A stretch of DNA of 64,000 bases, taken from assembly GCA_022655215.1 (NCBI GenBank), contig JALCUE010000001.1, positions 372,001 to 436,000 on the forward strand, read 5' to 3'. The translations under genes were made by a program, and so were the position numbers. Origin of the DNA: Atopobiaceae bacterium (GTDB lineage Bacteria > Actinomycetota > Coriobacteriia > Coriobacteriales > Atopobiaceae). This document shows, piece after piece, positions 8,374 through 20,165 of the stretch. A model generated the notes under the pieces. That model saw only the letters and a program-made list of their open reading frames with translations. It searched no databases and was not told the DNA's origin. The stretch's first letter is position 1. Each line of letters opens with the position of its first letter.

Positions 8374-9864
8374 ATGAAGTCATCCAACATCCCTGAGGTG
8401 AGGCTCGGGATCATCGCGGTGAGCCGCGACTGCTTCCCCATCGAGCTGTCCGAGCGCAGGCGTGCCGCGATCGTCTCCGCGTGCGCGTCCCGAGGCCTCG
8501 ACGTCGTCGAGGTGAGCAAGACGGTCGAGAGCGAGGCCGACATGCTCGTGGCCGTCGACGAGGCCAAGGCCGCCGGCGTGAACGCCCTCACCGTGTTCCT
8601 CGGCAACTTCGGCCCCGAGACCCCCGAGACCCAGATCGCCCAGCGCTTCGATGGCCCCTGCATGTTCGTGGCGGCCGCCGAGGGCGACGGCGACCTCGTG
8701 GATGGTCGCGGTGACGCGTACTGCGGCATGCTGAACTGCTCGTACAACCTCGGCATGCGCCACATCCCTGCGCACATCCCGAGCTATCCCGTGGGCACGG
8801 CCGACGACATCGCCTCGATGATGGTCGACTTCGTCCCCGTGGCGCGCGCCGTGGTGGGCGTCTCGAGCCTCAAGATCATCACCTTCGGGCCTCGTCCCCA
8901 GGACTTCTTCGCCTGCAACGCCCCCATCAAGGGCCTCTACCAGCTCGGCGTCGAGATCGAGGAGAACTCCGAGCTCGACCTTCTCGTCTCCTACAAGGAG
9001 CATGCCGACGACCCGCGCATCAAGGACGTCTGCGACGACATGGCCGCCGAGATGGGGGAGGGCAACTACTATCCCGACCTGCTGCCCCGCATGGCGCAGT
9101 TCGAGCTGACGCTGCTCGACTGGGCCGAGGACCACAAGGGCAGCCGTGACTACGTCGCCTTCGCCGACAAGTGCTGGCCGGCCTTCCCCTCGCAGTTCGG
9201 CTTCGAGCCCTGCTACGTCAACAGCCGTCTCGTGAGCCGCGGCATCCCCGTCTCCTGCGAGGTCGACGTCTACGGCGCGCTGTCCGAGTACATCGGCATG
9301 TGCGCGAGCGATGACACGGTGACGCTGCTCGACATCAACAACTCCGTGCCCAAGAGCCTCTACGACGAGGAGATCGCACCCACCACGCCCGGTGACATCA
9401 CCGACACCTTCATGGGCTTCCACTGCGGCAACACCCCGAGCTGCAAGATGTGCTCGGACCGTGCCGTCCGCTACCAGCTCATCCAGCACCGCCTGCTCGA
9501 GCCCGCCGGCTCCGACCCCGACTTCACCCGTGGCACCCTCGAGGGCGACATCGCGGCCAGCCCCATCACCTTCTTCCGTCTCCAGTGCGACTCGGAAGGT
9601 ACGCTGCGCTCCTATATCGCCCAGGGCGACATCCTGCCGGCGCCCACGCACTCCTTCGGTGGACGTGCGATCTTCGACATCCCGGAGATGGGTCGCTTCT
9701 ATCGCCACGTCCTCATCCAGAAGCACTTCCCGCACCATGGTGCGGTCGCCTTCAAGCACTGCGGCAAGGCACTGTTCGACGTGTTCACCTACCTGGGCGT
9801 CGGTGACATCTCGTACAACCAGCCGAAGTCACTTCCCTACCCATCCGAGAACCCCTTCGCGTAG
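8374..9864 (+). CDS. L-fucose/L-arabinose isomerase-family protein
   Basis: Ketol-isomerase-like protein of 496 residues related to FucI/AraA, shorter than the roughly 590 of FucI. By analogy with FucI the Mn-binding residues appear to be the Glu in CEVDVYGAL, the Asp in LLDINN and the His in AFKHCGKAL. It has a Cys-rich HCGNTPSCKMC stretch. The start at ATG 8374 has AGAGAGGAA ten bases upstream. It follows xylulokinase and DUF4867 and no XylA is seen, so it may isomerise xylose to xylulose here; L-fucose or L-arabinose are alternatives. Family assignment is good; substrate is an inference from context. Small GC-rich hairpins in the 91-bp gap upstream (for example 8307-8323) may tune expression. 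Confidence 0.82.
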   Translation: MKSSNIPEVRLGIIAVSRDCFPIELSERRRAAIVSACASRGLDVVEVSKTVESEADMLVAVDEAKAAGVNALTVFLGNFGPETPETQIAQRFDGPCMFVAAAEGDGDLVDGRGDAYCGMLNCSYNLGMRHIPAHIPSYPVGTADDIASMMVDFVPVARAVVGVSSLKIITFGPRPQDFFACNAPIKGLYQLGVEIEENSELDLLVSYKEHADDPRIKDVCDDMAAEMGEGNYYPDLLPRMAQFELTLLDWAEDHKGSRDYVAFADKCWPAFPSQFGFEPCYVNSRLVSRGIPVSCEVDVYGALSEYIGMCASDDTVTLLDINNSVPKSLYDEEIAPTTPGDITDTFMGFHCGNTPSCKMCSDRAVRYQLIQHRLLEPAGSDPDFTRGTLEGDIAASPITFFRLQCDSEGTLRSYIAQGDILPAPTHSFGGRAIFDIPEMGRFYRHVLIQKHFPHHGAVAFKHCGKALFDVFTYLGVGDISYNQPKSLPYPSENPFA

Positions 9865-9903
9865 CGACCCAAAGAGAGAGCACGAGGCGAGGGCGGCATA
9901 TGC

Positions 9904-9943
9904 GCCGGGCGTCCATCATCTGGTGGTCGCCCGGCTTTCTCTT
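9904..9943 (+). terminator. Rho-independent terminator of the xylose operon
   Basis: The stem is GCCGGGCG (9904-9911) with CGCCCGGC (9928-9935), followed by TTTCTCTT. It ends the xylB-DUF4867-isomerase operon. Confidence 0.85.
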
Positions 9944-10080
9944 GTCCCCCCGCCTCCCGCATCGTCGTCTCGCGACCCCCGCCTCGCGCCCGCGCGTATG
10001 TAATTTTGACCTCAAGCCCGAAGTGGGCGAGAATAGCCACCGTCTGTGGAATCACCACCAAACCTGTATCGGGAGGAACG

Positions 10081-11565
10081 TTGAAGATCACCGTCACCGC
10101 TGAGGAGCCTAAGGACGACCAGCTGGCCGCCAAGGTCACCGTCGCCACCAAGGACGTCAATGCCGCCGTCGACAAGGCGTACAAGGACATCTCGCACAAG
10201 TACAGCTTCCAGGGCTTCCGCAAGGGTCACACGCCCCGTCAGGTGATCGACGGCATCGTCGGCCGCGAGGCCGTGCTCGCCGAGGCCACCAACGCCCTCA
10301 TCAACGGGGCCGAGCCTGCCATGCTCGAGGAGCTCGACATCGTGCCCGTCGCCGACATCGACTACGGGGAGGACCCCGAGCTGGTCGCCGAGGGCAAGCC
10401 CTACCACATCGAGGCCTCCATCAAGCTCCGTCCCACCTGCGAGCTCGATAGCTACGACGCCCCTGACATCGAGATGCCTCCCGCGGAGGTCACCGATGCC
10501 GAGGTCGACGAGCAGATCGACGTGCTGCAGGGCTACCACGCCACCTTCGAGGACGTCGAGGAGGACCGTGGCATCGAGGCCGATGACATCGTCCAGGCCG
10601 ACGTGGAGAACGTCTCCGGCGCCGAGGGCTTCGCCGGCGAGAACCGCATGTTCACCCTCGAGCAGGGCGCCTTCCCCGAGGAGTTCGACAAGCAGATCCT
10701 GGGCATGAAGAAGGGTCAGACCAAGGAGGTCTCCTTCACCCCGGAGGCCCCCGAGGGCACCGAGCCCACCACCATCACCTGCAAGGTGGCCGTCAAGGCC
10801 ATCAAGCGTCGCGTCACCCCCGAGCTCGACGACGAGTTCGTCAAGAAGGGCTATGGCTTCGGCTCCGTGGACGAGCTCCGCGACGCCGTCAAGTCCGAGA
10901 TCGAGGGCGACAAGAAGGAGAGCCTGCCCGGTCTCAAGGAGGACCGCGTGGTCGAGGCCCTCGCGAGCCACCTCAAGCTCGACGAGGTCCCCGAGGACTA
11001 TCTCAACCAGGTCTTCCGTGAGCTCGCCAACAACTTCCTCGACCAGCTCCAGCGCCAGGGCATGACCCTCGACGCCTTCCTCAGCGCCCGCCACATCGAC
11101 GCGCAGACGTTCATGGCCGACCTGCACCAGCAGGCCGAGGAGCGCGCCCGCCAGTCGCTGGCACTCGACGCCATCGCCAAGAAGCTCGAGCTCGAAGTCA
11201 CCAAGGACGACATCGTCGACGAGTTCAAGGCCGCCGGCGCCCCCGACGTCAAGGCTGCCATGAAGAACTTCATGGACGAGGGCCGCATGCCTGCCATCCG
11301 CGACTCCATCAAGCGCACCAAGGCCGTGAACTGGCTCGTCGAGAACGCCAAGGTCACCGAGGTCGACGAGATCGCCAAGAAGCGCGCCGACGAGGCCAAG
11401 GCCAAGCCCGCCGCCAAGAAGGCCACCAAGAAGGCCGCAGCCAAGAAGCCTGCGGCTGACAAGGCCGACGACAAGAAGCCTGCCGCCAAGAAGACCGCGA
11501 CCAAGAAGCCTGCCGCCAAGAAGGCCGCAGCCCCCAAGGCCGACAAGACCGCCGACGCCGAGTAG
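10081..11565 (+). CDS. tig: Trigger factor with a Lys/Ala-rich tail
   Basis: Ribosome-associated chaperone and peptidyl-prolyl isomerase. The N-terminal ribosome-binding domain contains the signature FQGFRKGHTPRQV near residues 43-55. A PPIase domain and a helical C-terminal domain follow. The start is TTG 10081, preceded by GGGAGGA, with the protein beginning LKITVTAEEP; upstream in-frame starts have no ribosome site. The last 55 or so residues consist largely of KKPAAKK-like repeats resembling histone H1 or HupB tails. These are absent from most trigger factors and bring the length to 494 residues (432 in E. coli). clpP and clpX follow in the conserved tig-clpP-clpX order. Confidence 0.95.
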   Translation: MKITVTAEEPKDDQLAAKVTVATKDVNAAVDKAYKDISHKYSFQGFRKGHTPRQVIDGIVGREAVLAEATNALINGAEPAMLEELDIVPVADIDYGEDPELVAEGKPYHIEASIKLRPTCELDSYDAPDIEMPPAEVTDAEVDEQIDVLQGYHATFEDVEEDRGIEADDIVQADVENVSGAEGFAGENRMFTLEQGAFPEEFDKQILGMKKGQTKEVSFTPEAPEGTEPTTITCKVAVKAIKRRVTPELDDEFVKKGYGFGSVDELRDAVKSEIEGDKKESLPGLKEDRVVEALASHLKLDEVPEDYLNQVFRELANNFLDQLQRQGMTLDAFLSARHIDAQTFMADLHQQAEERARQSLALDAIAKKLELEVTKDDIVDEFKAAGAPDVKAAMKNFMDEGRMPAIRDSIKRTKAVNWLVENAKVTEVDEIAKKRADEAKAKPAAKKATKKAAAKKPAADKADDKKPAAKKTATKKPAAKKAAAPKADKTADAE

Positions 11566-11579
11566 CGTGTGCGTCCCAT

Positions 11580-11620
11580 GACCCCGCGCGTCGCCGTGCG
11601 AAACGGCTGCGCGCGGGGTC
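11580..11620 (+). other. Strong intercistronic hairpin between tig and clpP
   Basis: A perfect 11-bp stem, GACCCCGCGCG (11580-11590) with CGCGCGGGGTC (11610-11620), plus an inner GCCGT/ACGGC stem. No T-run follows, so it is more likely a partial terminator or an mRNA-stabilising structure than a full terminator. Confidence 0.6.
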
Positions 11621-11658
11621 TGGTCTCGCCAGGCAAAGGTGTCGACATAGGAGGACAT

Positions 11659-12312
11659 ATGATCAACCCCGCACGCAACATCCCCAACATCCCCTACGTC
11701 ATCGAGCAGACGCCTCGTGGCGAGCGCAGCTATGACATCTACTCCCGCCTCCTGAACGACCGCATCGTGTTCCTGGGCGAGGAGGTCACCCCCGACTCCG
11801 CCAACCTCGTGATCGCGCAGCTCCTGCATCTCGAGAGCCAGGATCCCGACAAGGACATCGCGCTCTACGTCGACTCGCCCGGTGGTGACGTCTACTCCGG
11901 CATGGGCATCGTCGACACGATGAACTACATCAAGCCCGAGGTCTCCACCATCTGCGTGGGCATGGCCGCCTCCATGGGCGCCCTCATCCTCGCGGCCGGC
12001 GCCAAGGGCAAGCGCTTCTCTCTGCCCAACTCCATGATCCTGATCCACCAGCCCTCCTCGGGCGTGAAGGGCCAGCAGACCGACATCCAGATCGTCGCCG
12101 ACGAGACGCTGCGCCTGCGCAAGCACATGAACGAGATGCTCGCCGACTACACGGGCCAGCCCATCGAGACCATCCAGGCCGACACCGAGCGCGACAACTA
12201 CATGTCCGCCGACGAGGCCTGCGCCTACGGTCTGGTCGACAAGGTCATCAAGTCCCGCGCCGACGGCGAGGCCGCCACGTCCGACGACGCCTCCGAGAGG
12301 TCCGGGGAGTAG
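11659..12312 (+). CDS. clpP: ATP-dependent Clp protease proteolytic subunit
   Basis: Serine protease that forms the double heptameric ClpP chamber fed by ClpX or ClpC. At 217 residues, including a short Ser/Asp-rich tail, it has the triad S105 (GMAASMGA), H130 (LIHQP) and D179 (ERDNYMSA). The start is ATG 11659 with a strong AGGAGG seven bases upstream. clpX begins three bases after the stop, so the two subunits are co-produced. No propeptide longer than a few residues is apparent. Confidence 0.97.
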   Translation: MINPARNIPNIPYVIEQTPRGERSYDIYSRLLNDRIVFLGEEVTPDSANLVIAQLLHLESQDPDKDIALYVDSPGGDVYSGMGIVDTMNYIKPEVSTICVGMAASMGALILAAGAKGKRFSLPNSMILIHQPSSGVKGQQTDIQIVADETLRLRKHMNEMLADYTGQPIETIQADTERDNYMSADEACAYGLVDKVIKSRADGEAATSDDASERSGE

Positions 12313-12315
12313 CCG

Positions 12316-13653
12316 ATGGCGGGAACCGACGACACCCAGGGCACGGTCCACGACCACGACGCCCACGGCTACGATGACCAGATGCGCTGCTCGTTCTGCG
12401 GCAAGACCCGTGACCAGGTGCGCAAGCTCGTCCAGGGGCCCGGAGGGGTCTACATCTGCGACGAGTGCGTGAGCGCCTGCGCCGACATCATCGGCGAGTC
12501 CATCTCGACCGATGAGGCGCTTGACGAGGAGCAGACCGAGACCTCGGGGGAGGACCTCATCAAGGACCTTCCCACCCCGCACGAGATATACGACGAGCTG
12601 TCCCAGTACGTCATGGGTCAGGAGGACGCCAAGCGCGCCATGTCGGTCGCCGTCTACAACCACTACCGCCGCGTCATGTGCGGCGACTCGAACGATGACG
12701 GCGACGAGGACGTCGAGCTCGCCAAGTCGAACATCCTCCTGCTCGGGCCCACCGGCACGGGCAAGACCCTGCTCGCGCAGACGCTCGCCCGCTTCCTCGA
12801 GGTCCCCTTCGCCATCGCCGACGCCACCACCCTGACCGAGGCCGGCTACGTGGGCGAGGACGTGGAGAACATCCTTCTCAAGCTCATCACCGCCGCCGAC
12901 GGCGACGTCGAGCGCGCGCAGGTCGGCATCGTCTACATCGACGAGATCGACAAGATCGCCCGCAAGGCCGAGAACCTCTCCATCACCCGCGACGTCTCGG
13001 GCGAGGGCGTGCAGCAGGCCCTCCTCAAGATCCTCGAGGGCACCGAGGCGAGCGTGCCTCCCCAGGGCGGCCGCAAGCACCCCCAGCAGGAGCTCATCCA
13101 CATCGACACGACGAACATCCTGTTCATCTGCGGCGGCGCCTTCGTGGGGCTCGACAAGATCGTGGCCGAGCGCATCGGCAAGCGTGGCGTGGGCTTCAAC
13201 TCCGAGCTCGCAACCAAGGTGAAGGACTCCGAGGACGAGCTCATGGGCGAGGTCACGCCCATGGACCTGCACAAGTTCGGCATGATCCCCGAGTTCGTGG
13301 GCCGCATCCCCGTGATCTGCTCCACCAGGCAGCTCGGCGAGGACGACCTCGTCGAGATCCTCACCCGTCCCAAGAACGCCATCGTGAAGCAGTACAAGCG
13401 CATGTTCGAGCTCGAGGGCGTGGAGCTCGAGTTCGAGGACGAGGCACTGCGCGAGATCGCGCGTCTGGCGCTCAAGCGTGGTACGGGCGCCCGTGGCCTG
13501 CGCGCCATCTGCGAGGGGTGCCTCCAGGAGACGATGTTCGACCTGCCGAGCGACATGTCCGTCGCCAAGGTGGTCGTCACCAAGGAGTCCGTCGACGGCT
13601 CGGAGCAGCCGCGCAGGCTCGAGCCTGAGAAGAAGGGCCATCGCGCCAGCTGA
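12316..13653 (+). CDS. clpX: ATP-dependent Clp protease ATP-binding subunit ClpX
   Basis: AAA+ unfoldase of the ClpXP protease. The N-terminal zinc-binding domain has C25, C28, C48 and C51 (CSFC and CDEC). Walker A is GPTGTGKT at 144-151 and Walker B is IVYIDEIDK. The LIG-type IGF loop region and sensor motifs of ClpX follow, for 445 residues in total. The N-terminus has an unusual short His/Asp-rich lead ([11 protein letters not shown]) before the zinc domain. It starts three bases after the clpP stop with GGGGAG as ribosome site. Confidence 0.97.
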   Translation: MAGTDDTQGTVHDHDAHGYDDQMRCSFCGKTRDQVRKLVQGPGGVYICDECVSACADIIGESISTDEALDEEQTETSGEDLIKDLPTPHEIYDELSQYVMGQEDAKRAMSVAVYNHYRRVMCGDSNDDGDEDVELAKSNILLLGPTGTGKTLLAQTLARFLEVPFAIADATTLTEAGYVGEDVENILLKLITAADGDVERAQVGIVYIDEIDKIARKAENLSITRDVSGEGVQQALLKILEGTEASVPPQGGRKHPQQELIHIDTTNILFICGGAFVGLDKIVAERIGKRGVGFNSELATKVKDSEDELMGEVTPMDLHKFGMIPEFVGRIPVICSTRQLGEDDLVEILTRPKNAIVKQYKRMFELEGVELEFEDEALREIARLALKRGTGARGLRAICEGCLQETMFDLPSDMSVAKVVVTKESVDGSEQPRRLEPEKKGHRAS

Positions 13654-13687
13654 GAGCCGCCGACGCGAGTCGATGACACGTGAGTCC

Positions 13688-13728
13688 GAGGGGCCTGCCG
13701 CCATGTGCGACGGGCCCCTCGTCCTTGT
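13688..13728 (+). terminator. Terminator-like hairpin after clpX
   Basis: GAGGGGCC (13688-13695) pairs with GGCCCCTC (13713-13720), followed by GTCCTTGTG. The T-run is poor, so strength is uncertain. Confidence 0.6.
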
Positions 13729-13815
13729 GCCGTTCGGACATGGGCATGTGGTGGGCAGATCGCCCATGGGATATACTTTCTATATCTGACCTAACACAAC
13801 GCAAATGGAGCCAAC

Positions 13816-15000
13816 GTGTCAGACACCAAGCACAACGCCATCGATTCGACCTCTGAGCCCGCGCCCTCCCCGCGTGAGGGCATCACGCGTCGCGATGCCC
13901 TGAGGGTCCTCGCCGGCGGCGTCGCCGCGGGTGTCGTCATGCTCGGCAACCCCCTCCGCGCGCTCGCCGACACCCAGTCCGACCTCGATGCGGCCCAGTC
14001 CCAGCTTGACGCCGCGCAGGCCCAGCTCGACCAGATCTCGAGCGAGTACGTCGAGATCGCCAAGCAGCAGTCCGACACCATGGACAAGCTCGAGGCCAAG
14101 CAGAAGGAGATCGACGACACCCAGTCCCAGATCGACGCCAAGCAGTCCGAGCTGGACCAGAAGAAGGACCAGCTCTCCCAGCACATCTCGAGCTACTACA
14201 AGTCGGGGCAGAGCAGCATGCTCGACATGGTCCTCTCGTCCACGTCCTTCGACGACCTCATCACCAACGTCTACTACGCGGGCAAGATCAACTCCTCCGA
14301 GGAGTCCATGATCCAGGACGTCAAGGACACCAAGGACGCCCTCGACGCTCAGAAGAGCCAGCTCGAGTCCGAGAAGGCCGACCTCGAGCAGATCAAGGCC
14401 GACCTCGACGACCAGGCCTCGCAGATGCAGGCCAAGCAGGCGGAGACCCAGACGCTTCTCGACGGGCTCTCGCAGCAGGTCAAGGACCTCATGAACCAGC
14501 GTGACGAGGAGCTCGCCGCCGCAGCCGCCGAGGCCGCCGCAGCCGCCAAGAAGTCAAGCGGGGGAGCGTCGGGTTCGGCCAACTACACCACCGGCACCAC
14601 GCCCTCCTTCACGGGCGGGACCGGGTCGCAGCAGGCCGTGGTGAGCGCGTGCTACTCCACGCCGTCGCCTGGTTTGGGCTACTGCGCCGCATGGGTCACC
14701 AACGTGTTCGTGAACGCCGGCATCGGCTCGTTCTCCGGCAACGCCTGCGACATGTACAACTGGTACTGCACCAGCTCGGACAAGTCGGCCATCCAGCCGG
14801 GCATGATCGTGGCCGTCTCCACCCACTCCCATACCAGCGCCGGCAGCATCTACGGTCACATCGGCATCTACGTCGGCGGCGGCAACATGATGGACAACGT
14901 GGGCTACATCCGCACCATCAGCCTCGACGAGTGGGTCAACTACTACAGCACCACGGTCACCCCACGCTGGGGCTGGCTCGGCGGCGTCGCGCTGGCGTAG
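13816..15000 (+). CDS. Secreted coiled-coil peptidoglycan hydrolase (NlpC/P60 or CHAP type)
   Basis: Exported cell-wall hydrolase of 394 residues. The N-terminus has a Tat-like signal (ITRRDALRVL then a hydrophobic run ending ALA, about residues 23-53). A long Gln/Asp/Lys coiled coil (about 54-240) resembles PcsB/RipA-type regulators, then an Ala-rich and Gly/Ser/Thr linker, then a C-terminal cysteine-peptidase domain. The likely catalytic Cys is in YCAAWV and the His in YGHIGIYVG. The start GTG 13816 has TGGAG upstream; an AT-rich promoter-like TATACT lies about 40 bases before it. Probably cleaves peptide stems during division; the FtsEX-linked role of PcsB is known for the family, not shown here. 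Confidence 0.85.
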   Translation: MSDTKHNAIDSTSEPAPSPREGITRRDALRVLAGGVAAGVVMLGNPLRALADTQSDLDAAQSQLDAAQAQLDQISSEYVEIAKQQSDTMDKLEAKQKEIDDTQSQIDAKQSELDQKKDQLSQHISSYYKSGQSSMLDMVLSSTSFDDLITNVYYAGKINSSEESMIQDVKDTKDALDAQKSQLESEKADLEQIKADLDDQASQMQAKQAETQTLLDGLSQQVKDLMNQRDEELAAAAAEAAAAAKKSSGGASGSANYTTGTTPSFTGGTGSQQAVVSACYSTPSPGLGYCAAWVTNVFVNAGIGSFSGNACDMYNWYCTSSDKSAIQPGMIVAVSTHSHTSAGSIYGHIGIYVGGGNMMDNVGYIRTISLDEWVNYYSTTVTPRWGWLGGVALA

Positions 15001-15129
15001 GCTCACCTTCCCACGCCCGTCCCCACGTCCGTGCCCGCGCGGCACGGCGCCATGCGTGCTATCCTCGTGAGCTAGCACTATTGGCCGGCGGACGTCACCA
15101 GGCGCCCGTCTCGTGAGAGGACCAATCCC

Positions 15130-17811
<2,682 letters not shown>

Positions 17812-17821
17812 GGGAGGGCCG

Positions 17822-19318
17822 ATGGCATCCGCCATATCCGTCCCGGACATCACCTATCCCGAGGCGATCGCGACCCTCAAGGGCGCGCTCCGCTTCGGGA
17901 TATGCCCCATGCTCGAGAGCGTGGAGGACATGCTCGAGGAGCTGGGCCGTCCCGACCGCAGCTACCGCATCGTCCAGATCGCCGGAACCAACGGCAAGAC
18001 GTCCACGGCTCGCTACACGGCCGCGATCCTCGCGGCCCAGCCGGCCGCTGATGGGTCGCATCCCCTGGTGGCCCTCTACACCAGCCCCGAGCTGGTGAGC
18101 TATACCGAGCGTATGGAGGTGGGTGGCTCGCCCGTCTCCGAGGCGGCCTTCGCGCACGGGGTCTCGGCCGCCGCCGAGGCCGGTCGTCGCGTCAACGCAC
18201 GTCGCGAGCGCGCCGGCGAGCGCCCGTACGACATAACCGAGTTCGACCTGCTCACCGTGGCCGCCCTCGAGATGTATGCCGAGGCGGGCGTCGACGTGGC
18301 CGTGCTGGAGTGCGGCATGGGCGGCAGGTGGGACGCCACGAGCGCCACCTCGCCTGCGGCCGTCGCCGTGACAGGCGTGGGCCTCGACCACATGCGGATC
18401 CTCGGTGACACCTTGGAGAAGATCTCCGCCGAGAAGGCCGCCATCATCCGTCGTGGTCGCTCGTGCGTGCTGGGCGTGGGCACCGCGACGCCGGACAGCG
18501 TGGAGGACGTCTTCCTGGGTCAGTGCGACCACGAGGGCGTGGTCCCCGTCCTGCTCCGTCCCGCCGACCTGGCCGATGCCCCCGGCGAGATGCATCCCGG
18601 CGTCCCTCGCGCCCATGCGGACCTGCCTCATGCGAGCTACGTCGTGACGCACAGGCCGTCCTCCCTGGGCGACGTGCTCACGCTCGACGTCACCACCCCG
18701 CACGCCACCTATGCGGGCCTCTCCGCGGCCAAGCCCATCTACCAGGCCGCGAACGTCTCCTGCGCCGTCTGCCTCGCCGAGGTCCTCCTCGGCCACGACC
18801 TCGACGTGGAGGCCCTGCGCTCCGCCGTGGCGGCATGCCCCACGCCCGGACGCTTCGACGTTCTGACGGGCGGCACGGACCATACGGCATGCGCGTCTCG
18901 CGCGACATGCGAGGGGGATGCGTCAGGCGCGCCCCGCGCGACGGAGCCCCTCGTCGTGGTCGACGCATGCCACAACCCGCAGTCCGTCCAGACGTTCCTC
19001 GCCTCCGTTCGCGAGGTCGAGCCGGACGTCTCCAAGCGGCCGGACCTCCTCTGCGCCGTCCTGGCCGACAAGGACGTGGCAGGCATCGTGCGCCTCCTCG
19101 CCCACGAGTTCCCCGTCGTGCACGTCACGCGCACCGCCTCGCCTCGCGCCATCTCGGCCGAGGCCCTCGCCGACCTGTTCCGCGCCGAGGGCGTGGAGCC
19201 TGCCGACGTCTACCCCGACGTGCCCACGGCCGTGAAGGCCCTGACGTCCGCCGGGACGTCGTTCGTCGCCTGCGGGTCGATCACCACCGCGGGCGAGGTC
19301 GCGGGTCTTCTCCGTTAA
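17822..19318 (+). CDS. folC: Dihydrofolate synthase / folylpolyglutamate synthase
   Basis: Mur-ligase-fold ATP-dependent enzyme adding glutamate to dihydropteroate and/or tetrahydrofolate. The P-loop is GTNGKTS at residues 55-61, the omega-loop region is TSPELVSYTERM, and the second signature is ECGMGGRWDATS. The 498 residues are somewhat longer than usual (about 430) because of a C-terminal-half insertion rich in Ala, Cys and Thr around residues 345-375. The start ATG 17822 has GGGGAGGG directly upstream; valS ends 10 bases earlier. It pairs functionally with the 5-FCL gene that follows and with folA/thyA at 30 kb. Confidence 0.92.
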   Translation: MASAISVPDITYPEAIATLKGALRFGICPMLESVEDMLEELGRPDRSYRIVQIAGTNGKTSTARYTAAILAAQPAADGSHPLVALYTSPELVSYTERMEVGGSPVSEAAFAHGVSAAAEAGRRVNARRERAGERPYDITEFDLLTVAALEMYAEAGVDVAVLECGMGGRWDATSATSPAAVAVTGVGLDHMRILGDTLEKISAEKAAIIRRGRSCVLGVGTATPDSVEDVFLGQCDHEGVVPVLLRPADLADAPGEMHPGVPRAHADLPHASYVVTHRPSSLGDVLTLDVTTPHATYAGLSAAKPIYQAANVSCAVCLAEVLLGHDLDVEALRSAVAACPTPGRFDVLTGGTDHTACASRATCEGDASGAPRATEPLVVVDACHNPQSVQTFLASVREVEPDVSKRPDLLCAVLADKDVAGIVRLLAHEFPVVHVTRTASPRAISAEALADLFRAEGVEPADVYPDVPTAVKALTSAGTSFVACGSITTAGEVAGLLR

Positions 19319-19329
19319 GGAGCCATTCC

Positions 19330-19992
19330 ATGGGAGAAGACCGTGCCGACGTCGCCAAGCAAGCCATGAGGGCCAGGCTCATGCGTGAGCGTCGCGCCCT
19401 CGTCGAAGCCGAGCGCCGACGCGTCGACGACCTCGTCGCGACCGCCGTCCGTCATCTGCCCGAGTTCGTCTCCGCGGACCTCGTGCTCTCGTACCTCTCG
19501 CTCGGCTCCGAGGTGGAGACCCGCGGCATCATCCGCACTGCGTGGGCTGCGGGAAAGACCGTCGCCCTTCCGAGGTGCGTCGACGGACCCTGCGATGCGG
19601 AGGATTCTCGAGACATGGCCGGTCCCCGAGACATGGTCGGTCCTCGCGACATGGAGTGGTTTCGCGTCGATTCCCTCGACGGCCTGGTGATGGGCGAGCA
19701 TGGCATCGAGGAACCTCCGCGCGACCCCTCGCGTCTGGTGGGGGAGACGGCCATATCTGCGTCCACGATCGCGATCGTCCCCGGTCTGGCGTTCGACGCT
19801 GCCGGCTTCCGTCTGGGATACGGCGGCGGCTACTACGACGTCTTCCTCTCGACCTTCCCCGGGACATCCGTGGGCCTATGCCGCGAGGGCTCCTTGCGCG
19901 CCAATCTCACCCGCGATGGGGCGGTGGGGCGCCACGACGTCCCGGTCGACATCGTGGTCACGGAGGGTCGTGTCCTGCGACCACGGTCGTAA
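19330..19992 (+). CDS. 5-formyltetrahydrofolate cyclo-ligase
   Basis: Converts 5-formyl-THF to 5,10-methenyl-THF using ATP (MTHFS/YgfA family). At 220 residues it has the conserved basic N-terminus (KQAMRARLMRERRAL), the PGLAFD motif and the diagnostic LGYGGGYYD near residues 160-168. An insertion around residues 94-110 reads RDMAGPRDMVGPRDM and is encoded by an in-frame 18-bp tandem repeat (19609-19656). The start ATG 19330 has AAGGAG upstream. It is 11 bases after folC. Confidence 0.93.
   Translation: MGEDRADVAKQAMRARLMRERRALVEAERRRVDDLVATAVRHLPEFVSADLVLSYLSLGSEVETRGIIRTAWAAGKTVALPRCVDGPCDAEDSRDMAGPRDMVGPRDMEWFRVDSLDGLVMGEHGIEEPPRDPSRLVGETAISASTIAIVPGLAFDAAGFRLGYGGGYYDVFLSTFPGTSVGLCREGSLRANLTRDGAVGRHDVPVDIVVTEGRVLRPRS
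19609..19656 (+). repeat. In-frame 18-bp tandem repeat in 5-FCL
   Basis: Two full units (CGAGACATGGCCGGTCCC at 19609-19626 and a two-mismatch copy at 19627-19644) and a partial third. They encode RDMxGP units in a surface-loop position. Because the unit is 18 bp, copy-number change would not break the frame. Confidence 0.85.
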
Positions 19993-20165
19993 CCTCGCGC
20001 TGCGACGTGTGGCCATGACCGCTCGTCGAATGTCACGTGACGATCTTCTCGGCAGGGGGACCTTCCCCGCGAGGCGTTCACGATGGGTGCTGCCACATAC
20101 TTGGTGGTGGACCGCAGCTCAGAGGCCTTTTGGCCAACGCTCGCCGACTATGGTAGCGTCCGATC

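Noticed and set aside
10012-13767. A 1251-codon open frame on the minus strand
   Set aside because: It runs antisense through tig, clpP and clpX, has low-complexity Leu/Val/Gly/Asp composition and no ribosome site; it is a shadow of GC-rich codon use.
15001-15129. T-box leader before valS
   Set aside because: The gap is too short and lacks the T-box consensus and an antiterminator/terminator pair.
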